Below are positions 15,865 through 27,016 of a stretch of 64,000 nucleotides of DNA, in pieces. The DNA is from Mycolicibacterium sp. TUM20985 (GTDB lineage Bacteria > Actinomycetota > Actinomycetes > Mycobacteriales > Mycobacteriaceae). The first letter of the stretch is position 1. The number at the start of each line of letters is the position of its first letter. The position numbers and the translations under genes are program-made. The stretch covers positions 434,001 to 498,000 of the forward strand of contig NZ_AP027291.1 in assembly GCF_030295745.1 (NCBI RefSeq), read 5' to 3'. Below the pieces are notes generated by a model. The model was given only the letters and a program-made list of their open reading frames with translations. It had not been told where the DNA came from and searched no databases.

Positions 15865-16890
15865 TCAGGAGGAGAGCGCCGCCTTGCCGGTCAACTGCTG
15901 TCCCGCGCGGTCGATCCAGACCAGATCCACGACGTCGCCCGGGTAGTGGCGGTCGAGTACGTCGGTGAGTTCGTTGGCCGAGTTCACCGGTGCGCCGTCG
16001 ATGCTGAGGAGGACGTCGCCATCGCGGAGCCCGGCCTGTTCCGCTGGGCCGCCGCGCAGTACCTCGAAGAGGATGACTCCGGGCAGTGACTCGGACTGGG
16101 ACCGGCCGTTCACCCCGACGCCGAGCAGCGTCGGTGGGCCGATGTGCACGGTCGACGTCGGTGCTCCCGAGCGGATCTGGCCCGCTGTCGCCAGCGCATC
16201 GTTGATCGGGATGGCGAAGCCCGAGCCACCGGGATCCATGCGGAAGTTCACCGTCGCGGCCGTGGTCACGCCGACGACCTGGCCGGCAGCGTTGACCACC
16301 GGTCCGCCGGAATCCCCGGCCCGGACCGGCGCGGCGATCTCGATCAGGCCGACCGCCTGTTCGGAGCTTCCGGTGAGTTCGTCCGTGGCGGTGATGGTGC
16401 GGCCGAAACCGACCACCTCGCCTGCCTCCCTGGTGAGCGGGCTTCCCGAGCCCCTGGCGTTGCCAAGCGCGACGACGGGATCACCGACGGCGAGCAGCGA
16501 CGAATCACCCAATGGGGCGGCGGGCAGGCCACCCGCGCCACGCAGCTGCAGCACCGCGATGTCGCGGTTGCGGTCGTACCCGACGAGGTCGGCCTGATAG
16601 GGACGGCCGGCGACGGTCACGGTGACGTTGTCGGCGCCCTGAACCACGTGGAAGTTGGTCATGACGGCCCCGCCGGCATCCAGGACGATGCCGGTACCGG
16701 CACCGGTGGCGCGCTGGTAGCTGATGGTCGTGTCGATTCTGGCCACGCTTGGCGCGATCTGGTCGGCGACGATGGTGAGATCAACGGGCGCCGCCGACGC
16801 CGGGGCTGGTGCCGTCAGGACTCCCGAGACGGCAAGTACCGCCACGACGACTGCCACGACGAGTCGCCACCAGGACTGGAACCTGTGCAT
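15865..16890 (-). CDS. Secreted PepA/HtrA-like trypsin-fold serine protease with PDZ domain
   Basis: A 341-aa exported protease. The signal peptide (MHRFQSWWR then a hydrophobic stretch) ends near PASAAP. The catalytic triad is visible: His in TNFHVV, Asp in NRDIAVLQL, Ser in RAGDSGGPVV. A C-terminal PDZ domain (~250-341) carries GPAEQAGLRDGDVLLSIDG. Overall it is closest to M. tuberculosis PepA (Rv0125) in sequence style (GAGTGIVLD, VVGYDRNRDIAVLQLRGAGGLP). It probably acts in envelope protein quality control. The ATG at 16890 has AAAGGTGG upstream; an in-frame extension to 16941 would spoil the signal peptide. Confidence 0.9.
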   Translation of the reverse strand: MHRFQSWWRLVVAVVVAVLAVSGVLTAPAPASAAPVDLTIVADQIAPSVARIDTTISYQRATGAGTGIVLDAGGAVMTNFHVVQGADNVTVTVAGRPYQADLVGYDRNRDIAVLQLRGAGGLPAAPLGDSSLLAVGDPVVALGNARGSGSPLTREAGEVVGFGRTITATDELTGSSEQAVGLIEIAAPVRAGDSGGPVVNAAGQVVGVTTAATVNFRMDPGGSGFAIPINDALATAGQIRSGAPTSTVHIGPPTLLGVGVNGRSQSESLPGVILFEVLRGGPAEQAGLRDGDVLLSIDGAPVNSANELTDVLDRHYPGDVVDLVWIDRAGQQLTGKAALSS

Positions 16891-16973
16891 GGACCACCTT
16901 TCGCCTGAGTAGTCGCAAGTACCCACAATCTTGACGTCCATACCGTGGGCTGTCGACGAACCGGACGGTGACG

Positions 16974-19473
<2,500 letters not shown>

Positions 19474-19509
19474 TCGCCACGCGTCGGCGACCACCAGTAG
19501 CCTGCTTCC

Positions 19510-21393
19510 GTGGCTCTCTACCGCAAGTACCGACCAGCGACCTTCGCCGAGGTGGTCGGGCAGGAACACGTCACCGAGCCGCTGTCCACCGCGCTCGAGT
19601 CGGGCCGCATCAATCACGCGTATCTGTTCTCCGGTCCGCGCGGCTGCGGCAAGACCTCGTCGGCCCGCATCCTGGCGCGTTCACTGAACTGCGAACGCGG
19701 TCCTACCCCGACGCCCTGCGGTGTGTGCGATTCCTGCGTGGCGCTGGCCCCCAACGGCCCGGGCAACGTCGACGTCGTCGAACTCGACGCGGCGAGCCAC
19801 GGCGGCGTCGATGACACGCGTGAGCTGCGCGACCGCGCGTTCTACGCCCCCGCCCAGTCGCGCTACCGCATCTTCATCATCGACGAGGCACACATGGTCA
19901 CCACCGCGGGCTTCAACGCGCTGCTGAAGATCGTGGAGGAGCCACCGGAACACCTGATCTTCGTGTTCGCGACGACGGAACCCGAGAAGGTGTTGCCCAC
20001 CATCCGCTCGCGCACCCATCACTATCCGTTCCGGCTGTTGGCACCCAAGACCATGCGCAGTCTGCTGGAACGCATCTGTGCGCAGGAGGACGTCACCGTC
20101 GACGACGCGGTGTACCCGTTGGTGATCCGCGCCGGCGGCGGCTCTCCCCGCGACACGCTGTCGGTGCTCGACCAGTTGCTCGCGGGCTCCGATGGCAGCG
20201 TCGTCGCCTACCCGCGCGCGCTGGCTCTGCTCGGCGCCACCGACCTCGCGCTGATCGACGCGTCGGTCGACGCGCTCGCCGCCGGCGACGCCACGGCGCT
20301 CTTCGGCGCGGTCGAGTCGCTCATCGACGCCGGCCATGACCCGCGCCGTTTCGCCACCGATCTACTCGAGCGGTTCCGCGACCTCATCGTGCTGCAGGCC
20401 GTGCCCGACGCCGCGTCGCGGGGTGTCGTCGACGCCCCCGACGACGTCCTGGAGCGCATGCGCGACCAGGCCGCGCGGCTCGGCACGGCGACCTTGACCC
20501 GCTATGCCGAGGTGGTGCACGCCGGTCTCGGCGAGATGCGCGGCGCCACCGCACCACGGCTGCTGCTCGAGGTCGTCTGCGCGCGACTGCTGCTGCCCTC
20601 CGCGAGTGACACGGAAGCCGCTCTGCTGCAACGCATCGAGCGTCTAGAGACGCGGTTGAACGTGTCCATTCCGGCCGATGAGGCATCCCACGCCGGCGTG
20701 GCCGTCGAGGCGGCGCCCGCAAAGCAGTTCACCCGCCGCAGTACCTCGCCCGAGCCCGACGAGCCCGACGAGCCAGACGAGCCCGCCGAGCCCGTGGCCG
20801 CACCGCCGGAGGCACGGGTGGAGGCCAAGCCAATCCCGCCGGTGGCGCCCCCGAAACCGCCGCCGGTCGAGCCGACGCCGCCACCCGTGGCGCCGCCGAC
20901 GCGAACGGAGCCCGTGGCGGCAGCGAGTGCCGACCCCGCGCCGACGGGTGAGCCCGACGCGGCTGTCGTGCGCAGCATGTGGTCGACCGTCCGTGACAAG
21001 GTGCGCGAACGCCGACGCCCCACGGACGTCATGCTCGACGGTGCCATCGTGCTTGCGGTCGAGGGCGACACCCTGGTACTGAGCCACGTGTCACCGCCGT
21101 TGGCGAGTCGCCTCAACGAGGCGCGCAACGTCGAGATCATTCGGGACGCACTGAAGGACGCGCTCGGCGTGAACTGGAACATCCGTTGCGAGGCGGGATC
21201 GCCCACTGCGGCCACACCGGCCGCTCGCCCGCAGCGCGTTGTCGAGACGCCGCCGCCTCCGCCCGAGGAGGACGAGGAGAGCATGCTCGCCCAAGCCGTC
21301 CACGAGCAGACCGGTCCGCGTCGCGATCCGGAGGAGGTCGCGTTGGAACTCCTTCAGAGCGAGCTGGGGGCGCGTCGGATCGAGGGTGCCTAG
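19510..21393 (+). CDS. dnaX: DNA polymerase III subunit gamma/tau
   Basis: A 627-aa clamp-loader ATPase. Walker A is GPRGCGKTS (near residue 45), a zinc knuckle has Cys in CERGPTPTPCGVCDSC, Walker B is FIIDEAHMV, and sensor 1 is FATTEPEKV. The N-terminal ~370 residues are the AAA+ clamp-loader part. A low-complexity Pro/Glu/Asp linker follows (EPDEPDEPDEPAEP and PPKPPPVEPTPPP runs), then a ~100-aa C-terminal domain that would bind DnaE. I saw no A-rich slippery heptamer of the E. coli type, so a single full-length tau product is expected. The GTG at 19510 is the conserved start (VALYRKYRP). It ends overlapping the convergent tmsB by 4 nt. Confidence 0.95.
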   Translation: MALYRKYRPATFAEVVGQEHVTEPLSTALESGRINHAYLFSGPRGCGKTSSARILARSLNCERGPTPTPCGVCDSCVALAPNGPGNVDVVELDAASHGGVDDTRELRDRAFYAPAQSRYRIFIIDEAHMVTTAGFNALLKIVEEPPEHLIFVFATTEPEKVLPTIRSRTHHYPFRLLAPKTMRSLLERICAQEDVTVDDAVYPLVIRAGGGSPRDTLSVLDQLLAGSDGSVVAYPRALALLGATDLALIDASVDALAAGDATALFGAVESLIDAGHDPRRFATDLLERFRDLIVLQAVPDAASRGVVDAPDDVLERMRDQAARLGTATLTRYAEVVHAGLGEMRGATAPRLLLEVVCARLLLPSASDTEAALLQRIERLETRLNVSIPADEASHAGVAVEAAPAKQFTRRSTSPEPDEPDEPDEPAEPVAAPPEARVEAKPIPPVAPPKPPPVEPTPPPVAPPTRTEPVAAASADPAPTGEPDAAVVRSMWSTVRDKVRERRRPTDVMLDGAIVLAVEGDTLVLSHVSPPLASRLNEARNVEIIRDALKDALGVNWNIRCEAGSPTAATPAARPQRVVETPPPPPEEDEESMLAQAVHEQTGPRRDPEEVALELLQSELGARRIEGA

Positions 21394-22715
21394 GCCGTCC
21401 ACCAGGGCCGTAGCGGCAAGTCGCCGTCGCCGCCCTTGTTGTCCAGCTTGACCGCCAGAACCTGGTGCAGCTGAACGACATTCGTCTCGAAACCCAATCG
21501 GGAGCCGGCCATGTACAGCCCCCACACCTTGGCGGTGGGCAAGCCGACCTCTGCGACGGCCTCGTCCCAGTGCTCGACGAGGTTGGCACACCAGTCGCGC
21601 AGCGTCATCGCGTAGTGGTGGCGCAGGTTCTCTTCGTGCACCACCTCGAGCCCGATGTCCTGCGCCTCGGTGATGATGCGGCCCGACCCCGTCAACTCCC
21701 CGTCGGGGAAGACGTAGCGGTCGATGAACCCCCCCGCTGCGGACCCGCTGCGATTGTCCGGCCGGGTGATGCTGTGATTCAAGAGCATTGCGCCAGTGCG
21801 CATCTTGGACTTGAGGAACCGAAAGTACGACGGGTAGTTCTGCACGCCGATGTGCTCGGTCAAACCGATCGAGGAGACCGCGTCGAAGCCGGATTCGCGG
21901 ACGTCGCGGTAGTCACCGTGGCGGACCTCGGCGAGATGCGACAGCCCCTCCTCGGCGATCGCGTGCTGTGCCCATGCCGCCTGCTCCTTGGACAACGTGA
22001 CGCCGACGGCCTTCACGCCGTGGCGGGCCGCGTAGCGCACCATGCTGCCCCAGCCGCAGCCGACGTCGAGCAGGCGGTCGCCGGGTTGCAGACGCAGCTT
22101 CTCGAACACCAGCCGGTACTTGTTGTCCTGCGCTGCTTCGAGACTCGCTTCGCGGTCCGGATAGCAGGCGCAGGTGTAGGTCATCGAGGGGCCGAGCACC
22201 CACTCGTAGAACGTGTTCGACACGTCGTAGTGGTGATGGATGGCGTCGGCATCGCGGGACTTGCTGTGCCGCAACCCCTCTGCGATGCGACGCCACCGCG
22301 GCAACGCTTCCTGCGGCGGCGGGGAGATCGGCCGCAGGTGCTCGACGCCGATCGACCGCACGATGGTGGCCAGCATCCGGGCCGACGGACGCTTGAACGC
22401 CAGCTTGTCGGCCAGCGCGCGAAGCAGATCGTAGGGGTCGCCGGGGTGTACGCCGTGCATCTCGACGTCGCCCGACACGTAGGCGCGCGCGAGACCCAAT
22501 TCGCCGGGTGACGTCGCGAGGTAGGTGGTGCCGCGCGGGGTCCGCAGGTCCAGGCCGATCTCGGCGTCCGCAGGTCCCGCGGAACTGCCGTCGTAGGCCG
22601 TGAACTTTAGCGGCATGTCGTCACCAGCAGCGAACATCTCGAGGATCTCGGCGAGCGTGAGCCGGCCAGCTACCGCGTTAGTGGATTCCGCGGGAACTTC
22701 TTTGTAGGTCGTCAT
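21390..22715 (-). CDS. tmsB: SAM-dependent fatty-acid methyltransferase of tuberculostearate synthesis (TmsB/BfaB-like)
   Basis: A 441-aa protein of the cyclopropane/mycolic-acid synthase family. It has HHHYDVSNTFYEWVLG, the SAM motif LLDVGCGWGSMVRY and the CFA-type EHIG. Together with the next gene it matches the actinobacterial pair (TmsA/TmsB, also called BfaA/BfaB) shown to make 10-methylstearic acid: the methyltransferase forms a 10-methylene intermediate on oleoyl chains and the FAD enzyme reduces it. The homologue in M. tuberculosis is Rv3720. Its ATG overlaps the tmsA stop (ATGA). Its N-terminal ~130 residues precede the methyltransferase fold, as in other family members of this size. 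Confidence 0.87.
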   Translation of the reverse strand: MTTYKEVPAESTNAVAGRLTLAEILEMFAAGDDMPLKFTAYDGSSAGPADAEIGLDLRTPRGTTYLATSPGELGLARAYVSGDVEMHGVHPGDPYDLLRALADKLAFKRPSARMLATIVRSIGVEHLRPISPPPQEALPRWRRIAEGLRHSKSRDADAIHHHYDVSNTFYEWVLGPSMTYTCACYPDREASLEAAQDNKYRLVFEKLRLQPGDRLLDVGCGWGSMVRYAARHGVKAVGVTLSKEQAAWAQHAIAEEGLSHLAEVRHGDYRDVRESGFDAVSSIGLTEHIGVQNYPSYFRFLKSKMRTGAMLLNHSITRPDNRSGSAAGGFIDRYVFPDGELTGSGRIITEAQDIGLEVVHEENLRHHYAMTLRDWCANLVEHWDEAVAEVGLPTAKVWGLYMAGSRLGFETNVVQLHQVLAVKLDNKGGDGDLPLRPWWTA

Positions 22716-24091
22716 CTTCTTAGCACCGCCTTCGCATACAGGTCGAGCAGCCGGGAGTCGGGGTCGTACGTCTTCTTGACCGTGTCGTATGTCTCGCCGC
22801 CGTAGAGCTCGTTGAACTCGTCGGGAGAGTAGTACGCATCCGAGTACAGGGACTTGTGGCCATCCAGCTTGCTGACTTTCTCCTCGATCAGGCGGTTCAT
22901 CGCACCCTCTTCCGCGCCGGCCGGCACCGAAGACCAGAAGCCTATGTTGACGTAGGTCTGATGTGCGGCAATCGGGTACAGCGGCCAGCCCTCCTCGTCG
23001 CGCAGGCGCAGTGGACACAGCCAGATGGGCTCGATCGGGACGTTGTCCAGGAACCAGCTCACGAATTCGGCAGTGCGTCCGACCGGGACCTCGATGTCCT
23101 GCACGACCCGTTCCAACGGTGGTCTGCCGTGGCGTTTCTCCAGCCGGTCGGCGATGGCGAACCGACGGTCGTAGGCGATCAGCTTCCAATAGAAGCTGCT
23201 GCGCCGATAGCGCCGCGGCCAGAGCCGCCGGATCGTGGGGTTCTGCGCGCCAAAGGCCCGTGAGCACCAGAACCAATCGGTGTCCCAGCGCCACAGGTAG
23301 TCATGAATCGTCAAGCGGTCATCCTTGACACCCGTCGGATGCTGAATGGACCGGTAATAGACGTCGCGGCCGGTGTAGTCGCTGACCGGTCCCGATGTCG
23401 AGGTCTGCACGCCGACGCAGAGATAGGACTCCTCGGCGGTGAAGACCACGCCGTCGAGGTAGTGCACGGGCGCGCCGTCGAGGCCGCCCGTCTCGACGAT
23501 GCGCTCCATGGTCGCGACGAGGTCGGTCAGCGAATGGAACCGCAGGTGTCGAAGTGCGACGAACGGCTTGACCGGTTCCAGTTCGATCTTCAAGCGCACC
23601 GTATAACCAAGAGTCCCATAGGAATTGGGGAACGCACTAAACAGATCCGAGTGGAGGTCTCGACTTGCGGTCACGACTTCGCCGGCCCCGGTGAGGATGT
23701 CCATCTCGATGACCGACTCGTGCGGTAGGCCGTTGCGGAACGAGGCCGACTCGATGCCGAGTCCCGTCACCGCACCGCCCAGGGTGATGGTCTTCAACTG
23801 CGGTACCACCAGCGGAGACAACCCGTACGGAAGCGTGGCGGCGACGAGGTCCTCATACGTGCACATCCCCGCAACGTCGGCGGTGCGCGCGTCGGGATCG
23901 ACGCCGATCACGCCCGTCAGTCCGGAGACGTCGAGCCCCTTCGCGGTGGCCTTCTCGCGAGCGCGAAACAGGTTCGAGGTGGGCTTGGCCAGACGCACGG
24001 TGGCGTTGGGCGGGATGGCGCGGTAGCTCTCCAGCAGTCTTCGTACGCCTGCTGCGTGAGCCGACTGCGCTTCGATCGATGCAACAGTCAC
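22712..24091 (-). CDS. tmsA: FAD-binding oxidoreductase, 10-methylene fatty-acid reductase (TmsA/BfaA-like)
   Basis: A 459-aa protein of the PCMH-type FAD-binding family. The FAD region contains 'LSPLVVPQLKTITLGGAVTGLGIESASFRNG', and the C-terminal part resembles DHCR24-like reductases. Placed directly before the methyltransferase with a 4-nt overlap, it corresponds to M. tuberculosis Rv3719 and to TmsA/BfaA, which reduces the 10-methylene intermediate to 10-methylstearic (tuberculostearic) acid, probably with NADPH. The start is a GTG at 24091. The neighbouring SRPBCC-domain gene (Rv3718c type) is divergent from it. Confidence 0.87.
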   Translation of the reverse strand: MTVASIEAQSAHAAGVRRLLESYRAIPPNATVRLAKPTSNLFRAREKATAKGLDVSGLTGVIGVDPDARTADVAGMCTYEDLVAATLPYGLSPLVVPQLKTITLGGAVTGLGIESASFRNGLPHESVIEMDILTGAGEVVTASRDLHSDLFSAFPNSYGTLGYTVRLKIELEPVKPFVALRHLRFHSLTDLVATMERIVETGGLDGAPVHYLDGVVFTAEESYLCVGVQTSTSGPVSDYTGRDVYYRSIQHPTGVKDDRLTIHDYLWRWDTDWFWCSRAFGAQNPTIRRLWPRRYRRSSFYWKLIAYDRRFAIADRLEKRHGRPPLERVVQDIEVPVGRTAEFVSWFLDNVPIEPIWLCPLRLRDEEGWPLYPIAAHQTYVNIGFWSSVPAGAEEGAMNRLIEEKVSKLDGHKSLYSDAYYSPDEFNELYGGETYDTVKKTYDPDSRLLDLYAKAVLRR

Positions 24092-24181
24092 GGATATACG
24101 CTAGACCCCCGGTGGCAACCGATGCGACCGCACCGACCCGGGATCACACCCGTTCACCCCTCGATCTAGGAGTCTTCACCG

Positions 24182-24622
24182 ATGGGACAGGTCAGCGCCT
24201 CTAGCACTGTCATGATCAACGCCGAACCCGATGCCGTGCTCGCGGCGGTCGCCGATTATCAGACGGTTCGGCCGAAGATCCTCTCCTCTCATTACAGCGG
24301 CTACCAGGTGCTCGAGGGTGGCCATGGCGCGGGCACCGTCGCCACCTGGAAGCTGCAGGCCACCAAGTCGCGGGTCCGCGACGTGAAGGCCACCGTCGAC
24401 GTGGCCGGCCACACGGTCATTGAGAAGGACGCCAACTCGACGATGGTCACCAACTACACCGTCGCCCCCGCGGGACCCGGTTCGTCGGTCACAGTTAAGA
24501 CGTCATGGGACGGCGCCGGAGGGGTCAAGGGTTTCTTCGAGAAGACCTTCGCGCCGCTGGGCCTGCGCAAGATCCAGGCCGAGGTGCTGGGGAATCTGAA
24601 GAATCAGGTCGAGTCGAACTAG
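24182..24622 (+). CDS. SRPBCC (START-like) domain protein
   Basis: A 146-aa single-domain protein matching the mycobacterial Rv3718c family. The N-terminal beta strand and helix (VSASSTVMINAEPDAVLAAVADY) and the C-terminal long helix (KTFAPLGLRKIQAEVLGNLKNQV) fit the Bet v1/START helix-grip fold, which makes a hydrophobic pocket. Ligand and role are unknown. Divergence from the tmsAB operon makes a lipid ligand plausible but unproven. The ATG follows an AGGAG-containing leader (ctaggagtcttcaccg). Confidence 0.85.
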   Translation: MGQVSASSTVMINAEPDAVLAAVADYQTVRPKILSSHYSGYQVLEGGHGAGTVATWKLQATKSRVRDVKATVDVAGHTVIEKDANSTMVTNYTVAPAGPGSSVTVKTSWDGAGGVKGFFEKTFAPLGLRKIQAEVLGNLKNQVESN

Positions 24623-24626
24623 TTAC

Positions 24627-25430
24627 TCAGGCGGTGACCCGCGGCGGCCTGGTCGCCAGGAAGCCCGCGATGCCGCGCACGACGGCGTCGGCGTACTTCT
24701 GCCTGCCCTCGGCGCTCTCGATCAACGCCGTGTCGGCGGGGTTCTTCATGTTGCCCAACTCGACGAGGACCGACGGGTACTGCGCCAGGTTCAGCCCGGC
24801 CAGATCGGCCCGCGGGTACAGCCCACCCTGGCCGATGTAGTTGGCGGGCATCAAGCCGGCGGCCTGCAGTTGGTCGCGCATGGTCTGGGCGAACTGGACC
24901 GACGGCCCCGCTTGCGCCTGGTTGAGCGGCGGCGACGAGTAGTTGACGTGGAAGCCCCGTCCGGTGGCGGGCCCACCGTCGGCGTGGATCGACACGATGG
25001 CGTCCGGCTTCAGCGCGTTGGCCATCGCCGCCCGCTCGTCGACGCAGGCGGCGACGCCGGTGTCGTCGCCGCGGGACATCGCGGTGCGCACGCCGAGCGC
25101 GGTCAACTCCTGCCGGATGCGCAGCACCGTCTCCCAGTTGAAGGAGTGCTCGGGGTAGCCGCTGTCGGTCGAGGTGCCGCTCGTCTGGCAGTCCTTCGTC
25201 CCGCCGCGTCCCGTGGGGACCTGCTTGGTCAGCGATGCATCGTTGGAGCCGTTGTGGCCGGGGTCGAGGAAGACGATCATCCCGGTGATGTTGGCGGGGG
25301 CAGCGGCAGCGGTCGGGACGCCCGCGGTTCCGAGCGAGATGGCGACGAGGAGGCCGACGGCCAGGACGGCGCCGACACGTAGGGGAGAAGGTGCGTGCGG
25401 TGATGAGCGCAAGCGAAGAACATGGGACAC
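24627..25430 (-). CDS. ami1: N-acetylmuramoyl-L-alanine amidase Ami1 (Rv3717-like)
   Basis: A 267-aa secreted zinc amidase of the Amidase_3 family. A hydrophobic export segment (VGAVLAVGLLVAISLGTAG) ends near AAAAPAN. The catalytic domain has the zinc ligands in FLDPGHNG, GYPEHSFNWE and VSIHADGG, and the catalytic Glu in VLVELGNMKN. M. tuberculosis Rv3717 cleaves peptides from muramyl residues, is compact and lacks a cell-wall-binding domain, as here; in M. smegmatis the enzyme helps daughter cells separate. The GTG at 25430 was chosen to give a short charged n-region (SHVLRLRSS). It converges on the SRPBCC gene with a 4-nt gap. Confidence 0.92.
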   Translation of the reverse strand: MSHVLRLRSSPHAPSPLRVGAVLAVGLLVAISLGTAGVPTAAAAPANITGMIVFLDPGHNGSNDASLTKQVPTGRGGTKDCQTSGTSTDSGYPEHSFNWETVLRIRQELTALGVRTAMSRGDDTGVAACVDERAAMANALKPDAIVSIHADGGPATGRGFHVNYSSPPLNQAQAGPSVQFAQTMRDQLQAAGLMPANYIGQGGLYPRADLAGLNLAQYPSVLVELGNMKNPADTALIESAEGRQKYADAVVRGIAGFLATRPPRVTA

Positions 25431-25539
25431 GGCGCCAAGGTAGCGCGCGGGACGACTAGGCTGAGGCGGAAAATCGCCGCGCGCGGGCGACAGCAATCAA
25501 CTCGAGACCCAACTGCTATCAACATGCAAGGGGACACGG

Positions 25540-25872
25540 ATGCAACCCGGCCAACCGCCCGACATGTCAGCGCTCCTCGCGCAGGCCCAGCAGGTCCAGC
25601 AGCAGTTGATGGAGGCGCAGGAGGCGCTGGCCGGCGCGGAGGTCCACGGGCAGGCCGGTGGCGGTCTGGTGCAGGTCACGATGAAGGGCAGTGGCGAGGT
25701 GATCGCCGTCGCGATCGACCCGAAGGTCGTCGACCCCGACGACGTCGAGACGCTCCAGGACCTCGTCATCGGCGCGATCAAGGATGCCTCCCGGCAGGTC
25801 ACCTTGATGGCGCAGAGCAAGCTCGGCCCGCTCGCCGGCGGCCTTGGCGGGCTCGAACTGCCGGGGCTCTGA
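25540..25872 (+). CDS. YbaB/EbfC-family nucleoid-associated protein
   Basis: A 110-aa protein of the YbaB family. It has an N-terminal helix rich in Gln/Ala ([19 protein letters not shown]), then the conserved beta sheet '[40 protein letters not shown]'. Homologues form tweezers-like dimers that bind DNA. As in most bacteria the gene sits directly upstream of recR (1 nt between stop and start), with no recorded direct role in RecR function. GGGGACACGG precedes the ATG. Confidence 0.92.
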   Translation: MQPGQPPDMSALLAQAQQVQQQLMEAQEALAGAEVHGQAGGGLVQVTMKGSGEVIAVAIDPKVVDPDDVETLQDLVIGAIKDASRQVTLMAQSKLGPLAGGLGGLELPGL

Positions 25873-25873
25873 C

Positions 25874-26485
25874 TTGTTCGAGGGTCCGGTCCAGGATCTG
25901 ATCGACGAACTGGGCAAGTTGCCTGGGATCGGGCCGAAGAGCGCTCAGCGCATCGCGTTTCACCTGTTGTCGGTCGAGCCGCCGGACATCGACCGGCTGA
26001 CGGCCGTCCTCGGCAAGGTCCGCGACGGTGTGCAGTTCTGTTCGGTGTGCGGCAACGTCTCCGACGACGAACGCTGCCGCATCTGCTCGGATTCGCGACG
26101 GGACGCCTCGCTCGTATGCGTCGTCGAAGAACCCAAGGACGTCGCGGCCGTCGAGCGAACCCGCGAATTCCGCGGCCGCTACCACGTGCTGGGTGGTGCG
26201 TTGGATCCGCTGTCGGGAGTGGGGCCCGATCAGCTCCGAATTCGCGAGCTGCTCAACAGAATTGGTGAGCGCGTCGATGGCGTGGACGTGGCGGAGGTCA
26301 TCATCGCCACCGACCCCAACACCGAGGGTGAGGCGACGGCCACGTATCTGGTGCGCATGCTGCGCGACATTCCCGGGCTGACCGTCACCCGCATCGCCTC
26401 CGGGCTGCCGATGGGCGGTGATCTGGAGTTCGCCGACGAGCTCACCTTGGGACGCGCTCTGACCGGCCGCCGGGCGATGGCCTAG
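25874..26485 (+). CDS. recR: Recombination mediator RecR
   Basis: A 203-aa protein of standard length. The helix-hairpin-helix is [22 protein letters not shown]4 zinc finger follows ([17 protein letters not shown]), then the TOPRIM domain ([34 protein letters not shown]) and a C-terminal Walker B-like tail. With RecO it loads RecA onto SSB-covered gaps. The start is a TTG at 25874, fixed by the universally conserved [13 protein letters not shown] terminus. Together with ybaB it forms a two-gene unit. Confidence 0.95.
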   Translation: MFEGPVQDLIDELGKLPGIGPKSAQRIAFHLLSVEPPDIDRLTAVLGKVRDGVQFCSVCGNVSDDERCRICSDSRRDASLVCVVEEPKDVAAVERTREFRGRYHVLGGALDPLSGVGPDQLRIRELLNRIGERVDGVDVAEVIIATDPNTEGEATATYLVRMLRDIPGLTVTRIASGLPMGGDLEFADELTLGRALTGRRAMA

Positions 26486-26495
26486 GTTGGCGCTC

Positions 26496-26894
26496 ATGTC
26501 GGACGAGGAGTTCAAGGTCGAGGTGGAACTCGGCGACGAGGCGCACCACCTGTCGTTCTGGGAGCGGCTGCGGTCGCTGAACGTCGACGACGAGGCCCGC
26601 AAGCGGCTGGGCAGTCGGGTGACGGTGACCCGCGACGGCAACCGGATTCAGCTGTACACCCACAGCCTGGCGGACGCCCGCGCGGCCGAGCAGAACGTCC
26701 GTGACCTGGTCGTCGCCGACGGCATCACCGCCGAGTACACGACTACGCGGTGGAGCGGGGACACGCAGGCGTGGGTCGACCCTGCCGATGGTGACGAGGT
26801 CGCCGACGATGCGCCGGACGTGCCCGTACCCGATCCGAGCTACGTAATCCTCGAGGCCTACAAGCCGGACTTCCTGCGCGATCTGGGCCTGTAG
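26496..26894 (+). CDS. Conserved hypothetical protein
   Basis: A 132-aa soluble acidic protein with no signal peptide or membrane segment. It begins MSDEEFKVEVELGDEAHHL and has a middle ferredoxin-like-looking region (VTVTRDGNRIQLYTHSLADARAAEQNVRDLV). The C terminus reads DPSYVILEAYKPDFLRDLGL. I recognise it only as a protein found beside recR in fast-growing mycobacteria; no catalytic motif is seen. It starts 10 nt after the recR stop and is probably in the same transcript. Its end leads into the palindromic repeat at 26926. Confidence 0.75.
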   Translation: MSDEEFKVEVELGDEAHHLSFWERLRSLNVDDEARKRLGSRVTVTRDGNRIQLYTHSLADARAAEQNVRDLVVADGITAEYTTTRWSGDTQAWVDPADGDEVADDAPDVPVPDPSYVILEAYKPDFLRDLGL

Positions 26895-26925
26895 CGCGGG
26901 GGCCGCGCAGGCCGCAAGCCCCGCG

Positions 26926-26984
26926 GCGACACATAAACGTTGGCGACGACGCGCCGACCTGAGTCGCCCAGACTTATGCCTCGC
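26926..26984. repeat. 59-nt palindromic repeat, left copy
   Basis: The first 34 nt (26926-26959) are identical at 32 of 34 positions to 27858-27891. The CTTATG box sits at the same offset (47 nt) in both copies. Each copy has inverted ends (CGACACATAA ... CTTATGYCTCG) and an inner dyad GTTGGCG/CGCCGAC. The copies are direct repeats that bracket the DUF559-type gene. Confidence 0.75.
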
Positions 26985-27016
26985 GGTCTGTCGGTGGGCG
27001 CTGTCAAGGTTTGGGG

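Noticed and set aside
20755..20930. GAGCCCGACGAGCCC repeat as a possible tandem repeat element
   Set aside because: It is in frame inside the Pro/Glu/Asp-rich linker of DnaX and is ordinary coding low complexity.
19510..21393. Programmed frameshift in dnaX
   Set aside because: No A-rich slippery heptamer with a stimulatory hairpin was seen. A shorter gamma product by this route is unlikely.
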